Source: G965212025 sp965215765
Lineage (GTDB): Bacteria; Pseudomonadota; Gammaproteobacteria; Poriferisulfidales; Oxydemutatoraceae
Reading direction: 5' to 3'
Length of the DNA: 64,000 nt
NCBI GenBank assembly: GCA_965215765.1
Contig: OZ244118.1
Coordinates: 2,170,001 to 2,234,000, forward strand
The notes beneath the pieces were generated by a model. The model saw nothing but the letters and a program-made list of their open reading frames with translations, had not been told where the DNA came from and did no database searches. This document shows, piece by piece, positions 30,614 through 40,020 of this stretch; positions within the stretch are counted from its first letter, which is position 1; each line of letters opens with the position of its first letter. Position numbers and translations under genes: made by a program.

Positions 30614-30718
30614 GGGCACCTCAAAACTATTGACAACAAACAAGAAACACGAGGCGGCGACGCACTACTGGCGTGGCACAAGGCAAAGCCCCGACCGAGT
30701 CTTAGGAACAGGGGTGCT

Positions 30719-30746
30719 ATCTTACTGCATGAACAGGAATATTCAA
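30719..30746 (-). promoter_or_regulatory. putative sigma-70-type promoter of gene B
   Basis: On the minus strand TTGAAT (30746-30741), a 16-bp gap and TAAGAT (30724-30719). The same positions are conserved in front of C and D, and more weakly E, inside an otherwise diverging flank. The predicted transcript start would leave a leader of about 100 nt before the ATG at 30613. Confidence 0.5.
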
Positions 30747-30779
30747 GGTTCAGAAGCCTGGTCAAATAGCAAGCTGTCT

Positions 30780-31260
30780 GTGGCTTGTCAGTTCAGGAGA
30801 ATGGCCCAGACGACCACGACATCCCAGGATTCCAAGGAATAATCTTGAGAGGAATTGATGATTATCTGCTTTCTCTCGGTCAACAGATACAACACAATGT
30901 CGTGATCATTTTCATGGCATTGACACTCATGAAGAATTCCTTATGGTGCAGCAATGCTTGTTAAAAAGGCGGAGATTATCAGGTCTTGAAATACCCTTCT
31001 GACTGCTCACGGCTCAATAAGCCTGTCAGGTTCAATAACGTGGCTTGCACAGATGGCAATGCAGACATCTCGGGCGCGCACGTCTCATGCTGCTGTCTGT
31101 GGCTTGTCAGTTCAGGAGAATGACCCTGACGACCACGACATCCCAGGATTCCAAGGAATAATCCTGAGAGGAATTGATGATGATTTGCTTTCTCCTCGCC
31201 AACAGACACAACACAATGACGTAATCATTTTCATGCGATTGGCACTCATGAAGAATTCCT
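30780..31260. repeat. 300-bp repeat copies between genes B and C
   Basis: Two incomplete units (about 30780-30930 and 31095-31250), with a stray copy of the 3'-flank start between them (about 30940-31090) that matches 21590-21740. There is no block X, no 114-bp array and no small-protein gene in this gap. Confidence 0.78.
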
Positions 31261-31596
31261 TATGGTGCAACAATACCTGTTAAAGAGGCAGAGATTATCA
31301 AGTCTTCAAATACCCTCCTGCCTGCTCCCGATTCGATAAATACCTCAGGTTCAATAACACGGCTTGCATGGATGGCAATCTCTTCTACAAAACCCTGTAT
31401 GAACCAAACTTGTCAGGAAGTTTTTTCTGTCTGGATATATACGAGCCAAACCTGCCCGGGAGCCTCTGCCAATGCATTAACCCGCCAAAGCATTCAGGAT
31501 TATCTCAGGACAACGCCTATTCGCGGGTCTTTCTGCTCCTCACTCGCGCCTTTCTGTCCTGCCTCTTTTACTATCCCGAGAGATTGGCTGTATTCC
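31261..31596. repeat. conserved 3' flank of gene C
   Basis: Contains the extra segment GTCAGGAAGTTTTTTCTGTC followed by a second gagccaaacctgcccgggag motif. It is almost identical to the 3' flank of gene G (57960-58292), and the identity continues into the coding ends of both genes. Confidence 0.8.
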
Positions 31597-34500
31597 CTAC
31601 CGTACTGCGCCGCCTAAATACACCTTCACACGTAGCGGTCTTGTGAGGGCGGTGGGGGCTTCCTGAAGAACCTGAATTGGAATCCGGTCAACGTCGCCGG
31701 AAATATTGTTCCTGAGCACAACATAAAAGCCCTTGCCAACCAGCTCAGCCAGCCCACTGCCCACTACCACAAGCGTTGCCGTGCTGGCACCACTCGTGGG
31801 TTTTCCGGGGTCAGTAAACATTCTGCTGGTGCTGCCGCCTTCGCGGACAAAGTAGACCAAATGACTCAACGAGGTCGGCACACCAGAAAGAGACCACGTC
31901 AGAGTGACTGATTCTCCTGGGGGGCCCAGGTAATCTGCCTCTAGAAAAAGTTGCGTGACGCCCGCAGAAGCTGTCACCACCACCAAGTCGGCGGAACCTT
32001 TGACATACGGCTTCAGGTTCAACTCCAAATTCCGGTTGCTTGACAATTGCGGCAATTCCGTAGCAGTGCCAAAATCCCAAACATTCGCATCCCAGTCCCC
32101 GTAAGTATTCTCTTGGGAACCAAGCAGACAGATCCTTCTGACTGTCGTCGGACAACGCAACTGCGCAATAGTGCGTCCTTCACCCAAGCCATTGTTCCGA
32201 CCTCTGGCGGCATAATAACTGTTCACGATGTCGCCATCGCTATCGCCCACGAGACCACCAACGCTCTCACCGGTTCCAAAAACCGACCCCGTCGCGTAGC
32301 TGTTACTGACGCTTGAACCGTCAAGTTGGCCTCCCACGAGACCACCAACCCACTCTGCACCAGAAACTGATCCCGTCGCGTAGCTGTTATTTATGTCTCC
32401 TTGGCTCCGTCCCACGAGACCACCAACCCACTCTGCACCAGAAACCGAACCCGTCGCGTAGCTGTTATTTATGTCTCCTTGGCTCCGTCCCACGAGACCA
32501 CCAACCTGCTCTCTACCAGAAACCGAACCCATCGCGTAGTTGCTGCTGATGCGTGATCTGTTATCTTGGAATCCCACGAGGCCACCAACCTGATCTCCAC
32601 CAGAAACCGAACCCATCGCGTAGCTGCTGCTGATGGCACCTGTATTTTGTCCCACGAGGCCACCAACCTGCTCTCTACCAGAAACCGAACCCGTCGCGTA
32701 GCTGCTGCTGATGGCACCTGTATTTTGTCCCACGAGGCCACCAATGACGCTGCCGTTACCTTCTGAAATTGAGCCCGCAGCATAGCCATTGTTTATATTT
32801 CCGTAGTTCCATCCCACCAAACCACCAACATACAGACTCCCGGAAACAAAACCTGTCGCGGAGCTGTCCTCTATCACGCCTTGGCTGTCACCAACCAATG
32901 ACCCTACGATATTACGCCCGGTCGTACGCGAGCCGACCAATACTATGCCTCGTATCGTCGCACCTGCTGCCAATTTGGAGAACAGACCCACGTAGTCCAT
33001 ATCACTGCGGCTGATCGTCAGCGAACTGATCACGTAGTTGTTCGTGCTCACGAAAGAACCCGAAAATCCATCTGTCGGAGTACTTGCGATCGGGTCAAAA
33101 CCCGCGCCATCGTTCCAGTCCCTGGTTCTGCTCGCGTCAATGTTGGCAGCCAACTCGTAGTACGCTGTTGGGCTTGAACTTACATCCTGCAGCTGACAGA
33201 TCCTCCTGATCTGATAGGGATTGTCTGATGTCCCCTCACCTGACTGCCCTGCCACCAAGTCTTCACCCGGCACCGTAGAGCACACCGTTTCGATGGTGAC
33301 AGTGATCCTGGTTCTTCCACCAGCAGGACTTTTAACTTCCAGTACAAAGCTGCCCACATCATAAAAATCGAGCGAGGAGCGAACCACCTCCACCTCAACA
33401 GTGCCTCCCCTTGTCGTACCGCTGAACCGTACAGTCGAACCCTCTGCTATGTCCGTACTTAAGAAACTCCACGACAATCCAGCACCGTCTGAGTAAGGAT
33501 TATCGGGGTCGGTTGCGCTAAAACTTAGAATATTGCTGAGCAAACCATCCTGTATCGTTCCGATCTGATCCCCTACGCCATCCACCAACGGGCTCGCGCC
33601 CGCAACCCGAACCGGAATCCGGTCATCGTTGGCTGAAATGTCATTCTTGAGTACAACGTAAAAACTTCTGCCTGTCAGCTCCTCATTGCTCACCACCACA
33701 AGCGTCGCCGTACCAGCACTGTCCGTGGGCTTTACGGAATCAGTAAATGTTGTGCTGGTCGTATTGACTCCGAGGTCAAAGTAGACCAAATGACGCAACG
33801 TGGTCGGTACGCCGGAAAGAGACCACGTCAGAGTGACTGATTCTTCTGGAGGCCCCAGGTAATCTGCCACCAGAGAAAGTTGCGTGGTGCCCGTAAAATC
33901 TGTCACCACCACCAAGTCGACGGAGCCTTTGATATACGGCTTCAGGTTCAAATCCGAATTCCGGTTGCCCGACAATTGCGGCAATTCCGTAGCAGTGCCA
34001 AAATCCCAAACACTCGCATCCCAGTCCTCGTAAGTATTCTCTTGGGAACCCGGCGGACAGGTCGCGCTGGCCACCGTCGGACAACGCAATTGCGCAAAGG
34101 TGCGTCCTTCCCCCAAGCCATTGCTTTGCCCTCTGGCGGCGTAATAGCTATTACGGATGGTAGAGACAGTGCCGGCAGCAGAGATGTGGTATCCCACCAG
34201 GCCGCCAATATTTCCCGCCCCGAAAACCGAGCCTGTCGCGTAGCCATTGTTTATGCTTCCTTCGTTTTCTCCCACCAGACCGCCAATATTACTTTGCCCG
34301 GAAACCGAGCCCGTCGCGTAGCTGTCTCTGATGCTTGAGTCGGCTTCTTGGTGCCCCACGAGACCACCAACGTTTTCATCGGTTCCAGCAACCGAACCCG
34401 TCGCATAGCTGTTGTCAATGATGTTTGCGCCGAATTCTTGGTGTCCCACGAGGCCACCAACATTTCTTTGCCCGGAAACCGAACCTGTCGCGGAACTGTC

Positions 34501-37500
34501 GCTGATCCCTGCGCTGTACTCCTGGAGTCCCACGAGACCACCAACCTGGCTTCCGCCAGAGACTGACCCCGTCGCATAGCTGCCTCTGATGCTTGAGTTG
34601 CCTCCTTGGCGTCCCACGAGACCACCAATGTTTTCATCGGTTCCGACAACCAAACCCGTCGCGTAGCTGTCGCTGATGACGCTTGCAACGGATTCCTGGT
34701 ATCCCACCAAACCACCAACATCTCTTTGCCCGGAAACCGAACCTGTCGCATAGCTGTCGCTGATCCTTGCGCTGAACACCTGGAATCCCACGAGACCACC
34801 AACCTGGCTTTCACCAGAGACTGACCCCGTCGCAAAGCTGCCACTGATGCTTGAGATGAATTCTTCGGCACCCACGAGACCACCAACCTGGTTTACACCA
34901 GAGACTGACCCCGTCACAGAGCAGTCCTTTATCACACCTGCTCCGAAACCAACCAATGACCCTACGTAATTACGCCCGGTCGTACGCGAGCCGACCAATA
35001 CTATGCCTCGTATCGTCGCACCTACTGCCGATTTGGAGAACAGACCCACGTTGTCCGTATCGCCACGGTTGATCGTCAGCGAGCTGATCACGTAGTTGTT
35101 CGTGCTCACGAAAGAACCCGAAAATCCATCCTCACTGCTTGCGATTGGCTCAAAGCCTGCACCTTCGTTCCAGTCCTCGGTCCTGCTCGCGTCAATGTTG
35201 TCCACTAGCTCGTAGTACGCTGTCGGGCTTGAACTGATGTCTTGCAGTTGACAGAGCCTCCTGATCTGGTAGGGATTGTCTGATTTCCCCTTACCTGTCT
35301 GCCCTGCCATCAAGTCTTCACCCGGCACCGCAGAGCATACGTCTTCGATGGTGACAGTGAACGTGGTCTTTACACCGGCAGGGCTTTCAACTGCCAGCAC
35401 AAAACTTCCCACATAAAGGTCAAGCGAGTCGCGGCGCACCTCTACCTCAACAACGCCTCCACTTTGCGTACTGATGAACACTACGGTCGATCCCTCTGCT
35501 ACGCCATCTCTGCTGAAAAAATCCCACGATAAACCAGCACCGCGAGAACCAGGACTGTCTTGGTCAGTCGCGCTAAACCTCAGGATGGTTCTGGTCGAGC
35601 CATCCCATATTGTTTCGGTCTGCTCTCTTCCGCCATCCACCACCGGGCTTGCACCCGCAACCCGAACCGGAATCCGGTCAACATTGGCAGAAATATCGTT
35701 CTTGAGCTCAACATAAAAGCCCTCGCCAGCTGACCCCTCATTGCCCGCCACCACAAGCATTACCGGACTGGCACTACTCGTGAGTTTTCCAGAATCAGTA
35801 AACATTTCGCTGGTGCTGCCGTCTTTGCGGACAAAGTAGACGGAATTACTCAGCGAGGGAGGTACGTCGGAAAGAGACCATGTCAAAGTCACCGGATTCG
35901 GAGAACCCGTGTAGCCCACAGAGAAACTAAAGGTGGTGTTCCCCATGGTCGCCGCCGGGCGAATGCCACCATCCCGGAAGATATAGGGTTGATCCGCCTC
36001 AGTCCGAATCAGAACCCGGTCAGCATTGTCAGAAATATTGTTCCTGAGCTCAACATAAAAGCTCTTGCCAGCCAGCCCCATATTGCCCACTACCACAAGC
36101 GTTACCGGGCTGAAACCAGCCGCAGACTCCCCCCTATCAGTAAACGTTTCGCTGGTCGCGCCATCCTCAAGGGCGAAGTAGACGAAATCTCTTAGCGTAT
36201 CCGGCACATCAGAAACAGACCACGTCAAAGTCACTGGTTCTCCAGGTGGACCTGCGTAACCTACAGAAAAACCAAAGGTGGTAGTGCTCCCAATCCTCGC
36301 CGAGACAGTGTCATTCCGGAGGATATAGGGTCGCCTCGCATTCTCAACCCGAACCAGAATCCGGTCATCTCTGGTGGAAATATTGTTCGTGAGTACAACG
36401 TAAAAGTCACTTCCTGCCGCAAGTCCATCGCGCACGACCGAAAGCATCGCAACAGAGCCATTTACCTCTTTGCCAGTTGTGCCATCCTCACGGACAAAGT
36501 AGACCAAATCGCTCAGCTGATTCGGCACACCTGAAACAGACCACGTCAAAATGACTGATTCTCCAAAACTTGGAGTGCCCTGGTAATCTGCCTCTAAAGA
36601 AAATTGCGTGACGCCCGCAAAACCTGTCTCCACCACCAATTCGGCGGAGCCTTTGATATACGGCTTCCGGTTCAAGGCCGAACCCTGGATGCCGACCCCT
36701 AGCGGCGAGTCCGAACCCTGGGTGCCGAACAATTGCGGCAAGTCCGTAGCACTGCCAAAATCCCAAACATCTGCGTTCCATCCCTCGTAAGTCCTTTGGT
36801 TCAGATCCGACAGCGAACCACAGGCCGCGCTGGGCGTCGTCGGACAGCGCAACTGCGCAAAGGTTCGTTCTTCCCCCAAGCCATTGTTCCGCCCTCTGGC
36901 GGCGTAGTAGCTATTGCTGATGGTGGAGACGCTGGCGGAGATGCGGCGACCCACCAGGCCGCCAACATCTCTTTGCCCGAAAACCGAACCCGTCGCGTAG
37001 CCGTTAATTATGTTCCCGCCGCTCTCTCCCACCAGGCCGCCAATGTTGTCACCGGTTCCAAAAACCGAACCCGTCGCGTAGCTGTCGCTGATGGTCGAGG
37101 CGATTGCTTGGCGTCCCACGAGTCCGCCGACATGATCATTTCCGGAAACCGAGACTGTTGCATTGCTGCCACTGGTGACTGAGCCGAGGTCTTGGTATCC
37201 CACGAGACCGCCAACTTCCTCATTCCCGGAAACAGAGCCTGTTGCATTGCTGTTGTTTATGTTTCCGTTGCTTTGGCCAACAAGCCCACCAACAAGATTT
37301 TCTCCCCCAACAACCGAATCTGTCGCGAAGCAGCCCTCTATCACACCCGCACCCGTGTTGAAACCAACCAATGACCCCACGTTTTCACGCCCGGTCGTAC
37401 GCGAGCCGACCAGTCTTATGCCTTGTATCGTTCCACCACCCACGGAGAACAAACCTACGTTTCTTTCTTCACCACGATTGATCGTCAGCGAACGGATCTC

Positions 37501-37863
37501 GTAGGTGCCCGAGTTCACGAAAGAACCCGAAAAACTTGCGATCGGCTCAAAACCCTTACCTCTATACCAATCCTCGGTCTCACTCGCGTCAATGTCGTTC
37601 ATTAGCACGTAGTACGCTGCCGGGCTTGAACTGATGCCTTGCAACTGGCAAATGTTTGTTACCTGATAGGGAGTACTTGCAGTTCCGGAACCTGTCATGG
37701 CTTGCGAACCCGCAGGGCACGGCACCTCAGAAACTTGGGCAAAGGCGGGCGACAGAGCGCAAGACAAAACAAGCAACAGGCTGACGCAGACTGCCTTTCC
37801 AAAATCTGTCAAGTCCGCACCTGAAACTGCATATCTGACACAACGAACACCAAGTTTTAGCAT
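31597..37863 (-). CDS. gene C: GLUG-repeat exported surface protein (2,088 aa)
   Basis: Start at the ATG at 37863 (MLKLGVRC), with GAGG five bases upstream. It has the same signal peptide and opening as gene B. Three GLUG modules occupy about residues 35-410, 845-1315 and 1530-1955. Three type-1 plus one type-2 spacer follow module 1, and one of each follows module 2. A single type-1 spacer precedes the tail RVKVYLGGAVR. From the start through the opening of module 2 the DNA nearly duplicates gene B (offset about 7,250 bp). The last 0.6 kb nearly duplicates gene G. The gene therefore looks like a mosaic of two paralogues. Function inferred as for the family: an exported beta-helical adhesin. 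Confidence 0.92.
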   Translation of the reverse strand: MLKLGVRCVRYAVSGADLTDFGKAVCVSLLLVLSCALSPAFAQVSEVPCPAGSQAMTGSGTASTPYQVTNICQLQGISSSPAAYYVLMNDIDASETEDWYRGKGFEPIASFSGSFVNSGTYEIRSLTINRGEERNVGLFSVGGGTIQGIRLVGSRTTGRENVGSLVGFNTGAGVIEGCFATDSVVGGENLVGGLVGQSNGNINNSNATGSVSGNEEVGGLVGYQDLGSVTSGSNATVSVSGNDHVGGLVGRQAIASTISDSYATGSVFGTGDNIGGLVGESGGNIINGYATGSVFGQRDVGGLVGRRISASVSTISNSYYAARGRNNGLGEERTFAQLRCPTTPSAACGSLSDLNQRTYEGWNADVWDFGSATDLPQLFGTQGSDSPLGVGIQGSALNRKPYIKGSAELVVETGFAGVTQFSLEADYQGTPSFGESVILTWSVSGVPNQLSDLVYFVREDGTTGKEVNGSVAMLSVVRDGLAAGSDFYVVLTNNISTRDDRILVRVENARRPYILRNDTVSARIGSTTTFGFSVGYAGPPGEPVTLTWSVSDVPDTLRDFVYFALEDGATSETFTDRGESAAGFSPVTLVVVGNMGLAGKSFYVELRNNISDNADRVLIRTEADQPYIFRDGGIRPAATMGNTTFSFSVGYTGSPNPVTLTWSLSDVPPSLSNSVYFVRKDGSTSEMFTDSGKLTSSASPVMLVVAGNEGSAGEGFYVELKNDISANVDRIPVRVAGASPVVDGGREQTETIWDGSTRTILRFSATDQDSPGSRGAGLSWDFFSRDGVAEGSTVVFISTQSGGVVEVEVRRDSLDLYVGSFVLAVESPAGVKTTFTVTIEDVCSAVPGEDLMAGQTGKGKSDNPYQIRRLCQLQDISSSPTAYYELVDNIDASRTEDWNEGAGFEPIASSEDGFSGSFVSTNNYVISSLTINRGDTDNVGLFSKSAVGATIRGIVLVGSRTTGRNYVGSLVGFGAGVIKDCSVTGSVSGVNQVGGLVGAEEFISSISGSFATGSVSGESQVGGLVGFQVFSARISDSYATGSVSGQRDVGGLVGYQESVASVISDSYATGLVVGTDENIGGLVGRQGGNSSIRGSYATGSVSGGSQVGGLVGLQEYSAGISDSSATGSVSGQRNVGGLVGHQEFGANIIDNSYATGSVAGTDENVGGLVGHQEADSSIRDSYATGSVSGQSNIGGLVGENEGSINNGYATGSVFGAGNIGGLVGYHISAAGTVSTIRNSYYAARGQSNGLGEGRTFAQLRCPTVASATCPPGSQENTYEDWDASVWDFGTATELPQLSGNRNSDLNLKPYIKGSVDLVVVTDFTGTTQLSLVADYLGPPEESVTLTWSLSGVPTTLRHLVYFDLGVNTTSTTFTDSVKPTDSAGTATLVVVSNEELTGRSFYVVLKNDISANDDRIPVRVAGASPLVDGVGDQIGTIQDGLLSNILSFSATDPDNPYSDGAGLSWSFLSTDIAEGSTVRFSGTTRGGTVEVEVVRSSLDFYDVGSFVLEVKSPAGGRTRITVTIETVCSTVPGEDLVAGQSGEGTSDNPYQIRRICQLQDVSSSPTAYYELAANIDASRTRDWNDGAGFDPIASTPTDGFSGSFVSTNNYVISSLTISRSDMDYVGLFSKLAAGATIRGIVLVGSRTTGRNIVGSLVGDSQGVIEDSSATGFVSGSLYVGGLVGWNYGNINNGYAAGSISEGNGSVIGGLVGQNTGAISSSYATGSVSGREQVGGLVGQNTGAISSSYAMGSVSGGDQVGGLVGFQDNRSRISSNYAMGSVSGREQVGGLVGRSQGDINNSYATGSVSGAEWVGGLVGRSQGDINNSYATGSVSGAEWVGGLVGGQLDGSSVSNSYATGSVFGTGESVGGLVGDSDGDIVNSYYAARGRNNGLGEGRTIAQLRCPTTVRRICLLGSQENTYGDWDANVWDFGTATELPQLSSNRNLELNLKPYVKGSADLVVVTASAGVTQLFLEADYLGPPGESVTLTWSLSGVPTSLSHLVYFVREGGSTSRMFTDPGKPTSGASTATLVVVGSGLAELVGKGFYVVLRNNISGDVDRIPIQVLQEAPTALTRPLRVKVYLGGAVR

Positions 37864-37969
37864 GGGCACCTCAAAATTATTGACAACAAACAAGAAACAC
37901 GAGGCGGCGACGCACTACTGGCGTGGCACAAGGCAAAGCACCGACTGAGTTCTGACGAACAGGGGTGCT

Positions 37970-37997
37970 ATCTTACTGCATGAACAGGAATATTCAA
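37970..37997 (-). promoter_or_regulatory. putative sigma-70-type promoter of gene C
   Basis: TTGAAT (37997-37992), a 16-bp gap and TAAGAT (37975-37970) on the minus strand, identical to the pair in front of gene B. GAGG and the ATG follow about 105 bp downstream. Confidence 0.5.
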
Positions 37998-37999
37998 GG

Positions 38000-38254
38000 T
38001 TCAGAAGCCTGGTCAAATAGCAAGCTGTCAATGGCGCGCTTTAATCCTTTAGGGGGAGAGGGAAGCAGAACAGGAAGCAACGACTTGCCGTCCAGTCAGG
38101 TTTGGTGCAGGAGCGTTCCGAAAGCATCATGCGACTGCCAAGGCACAGCATCCAGCCACCCAGAGTCATCAGTGGCCGCCTGGAAAACCTGAAGGCAGTG
38201 ACAACACACGAGCAGGCTGACAGCAGGGAACGCCGGCGAGCTCGCTGGTAGAGG
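38000..38254. other. distal 5' flank shared by C, D and E
   Basis: Contains CAGAAGCCTGGTCAAATAGC, GTTTGGTGCAGGAGCGTTCC and CACAGCATCCAGCCACCCA. All three recur upstream of D (43050-43210) and E (48590-48760). It holds no gene. The right end merges into the first bases of the 300-bp repeat (CCGCCTGGAAAACCTGAAGG) before block X. Confidence 0.7.
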
Positions 38255-38425
38255 GTTTGAGGATTTGCGGCTTGCCGGCCGGAAAAGTTCGTTGAAACCG
38301 CACCAGAACACCAAAACATTGGCGGGAACGCTGATTGACCGAATTTGCAGAATAGCCGAGGAACAGGGGCCGAGCCCGTGATGGTTTGCGCAGATACCTT
38401 GGGCATGACCTGAAAACAAAAGAGT
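38255..38425. repeat. conserved intergenic block X, copy 2
   Basis: Same element as 19351-19515 and 49440-49612; the copy at 49440 is the closer match. It ends CCTGAAAACAAAAGAG at the first 114-bp unit. Confidence 0.8.
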
Positions 38426-38648
38426 ATGAGCAGGCTGCTGCATACCATTGGTCGGGATCTGCGAGCACACGAGCGAAGCAAGTCTGGTTCAGAGATAGCG
38501 GTTTTACAACGTCTTCCCGTGATAGTCTTCGGGAAGAGCATGAGCAGTCTGCTGCATACCATTGGTCGGGTCTGTCAGTCAGCATACGAGCGAGGCAAGA
38601 CTGGTTCAGCGGTAAAGGTTCCCACTGCGTCTTCCCGTGATGGTCTTT
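38426..38648. repeat. 114-bp repeat, two units
   Basis: CATACCATTGG lies at 38441 and 38555, exactly 114 bp apart. This is a contracted version of the arrays at 1-1135 and 19516-20800, in the same setting: block X on the left, small-protein relic on the right. Confidence 0.9.
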
Positions 38649-38739
38649 CAGTTTTCACCTGCTGACAACCCGGTAATCCCACGGCTCCGACTCCCCACCT
38701 TCCATGTCCGCCATGACCTGCGCCCCAGACACCGGGAAC

Positions 38740-39017
38740 TCATCCTGTCTTCACCGATAGACAACTAAAATCTGGCTTTTTCATCAGCCGAAAAATAAGT
38801 GCCACCCTGACATCCTTCCCGACCTTTACCACGTTGTTCAAAGGCACAGTGCGAACTTCAGACAAGCAACAAGGAAAAAAGACCTGATTGAGCCAGCTTA
38901 CGTGTCATCACGTGACCATTTTCAGAGCGAACAAGCCTCAGCTCCAGAACGACATCTTGGAGGGATTCTGTTATCCGGTAAGAAGCATTGAAATCAGCCA
39001 AGGGAAAGTCGCGACCC
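38740..39017 (-). pseudogene. small secreted protein, copy 3, truncated and frameshifted
   Basis: Homologous to the 129-aa protein at 20911-21300, from RDFPLADFNASYRITESLQ to the C-terminus. The start codon and signal peptide are gone. At about 39014-39017 the sequence switches to the 300-bp repeat at a shared CGACC. An extra base near 38861-38870 (GACAAGCAAC) also shifts the frame after SGLFSLLLV. It cannot encode the full protein. Confidence 0.7.
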
Positions 39018-39670
39018 CGGCGACCACAACACATTCGGCTTTCAGGGAGTAATCCTGAGAGGGATTTATGATTATTTGCTTTCTCCTCGCCAACAGATAC
39101 AACAAGACGTCGTGATCATTCTCATGGTATTGTGGCAAATGCCTGGAATTGTCAGGGTTCATCAATAGCCGCCTGGAAAATCTGAAAGCAGTGATAACAC
39201 ACGAGCGAGCCGATGGCATGGAACGCCGACAAGCTCACTGGCGTATGCGTCGCGTGCTGCTGTCTTGTGGCTTGTCAGTTCTGAAGGATGGCTCAGACAA
39301 CCACGACATCCCAAGATTCCAGGGAGTAATCCTGAGAGGAATTGATGATTGTTTGCTTTCTCTTCGCCAACAGATACAACAAGACGTCGTGATCATTCTC
39401 ATGGTATTGTGGCAAATGCCTGGAATTGTCAGGGTTCATCAATAGCCGCCTGGAAAATCTGAAAGCAGTGATAACACACGAGCGAGCCGATGGCATGGAA
39501 CGCCGACAAGCTCACTGGCGTATGCGTCGCGTACTGCTGTCTTGTGGCTTGTCAGTTCTGAAGGATGGCTCAGACGACCACGACATCCCAAGATTCCAGG
39601 GAGTAATCCTGAGAGGAATTGATGATTGTTTGCTTTCTCTTCGCCAACAGGTACAACACAACGTCGTAAT
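39018..39670. repeat. 300-bp repeat family, two near-identical 277-bp units
   Basis: CTGAAAGCAGTG recurs at 39182 and 39459, a period of 277 bp. The units are shorter than elsewhere because the GGGGCAC/AAATGCCTGCAACATTG segment is partly missing. Almost no differences separate the two, so the duplication is recent. The core palindrome reads AAGACGTCGTGATCATT here. Confidence 0.85.
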
Positions 39671-40020
39671 CATTCTCATGTTATTGGGGCACCCGGGAGA
39701 AATTCCTTATGGCGTAGCTATACCTGCAACGAAGCAGGGATTATCGGGTCTTCCAATAACCTTCTGTCAGCTCCCGATTCCATAAGCCTCTCAGGTTCAA
39801 TAATACGGCCTGCATGGACGGCAAGCTCCTCTATAAAACCCTGTATAGGCCAAGCCTGCCTTGCCAGCGGACTGTTCTGTCTGAATATATATGAGCCAGG
39901 CTTACCCGGGAGCCTTTGTCAGTGAATTGACCAGCCAGCATACCGGATTATTTCGGGATAGCACTTTCGCAGCCTTTCAGTCATTCTTTTTTTGCCATCC
40001 CAAGGGATTGGCTGTACTTC
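39671..40020. repeat. conserved 3' flank of gene D
   Basis: Contains CCGGGAGAAATTCCTTATGG, CTCTATAAAACCCTGTATAGG and ACCCGGGAGCCTTTGTCAGT. Collinear with the flanks of E (44940-45289) and F (50830-51116). No gene supported. Confidence 0.75.
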
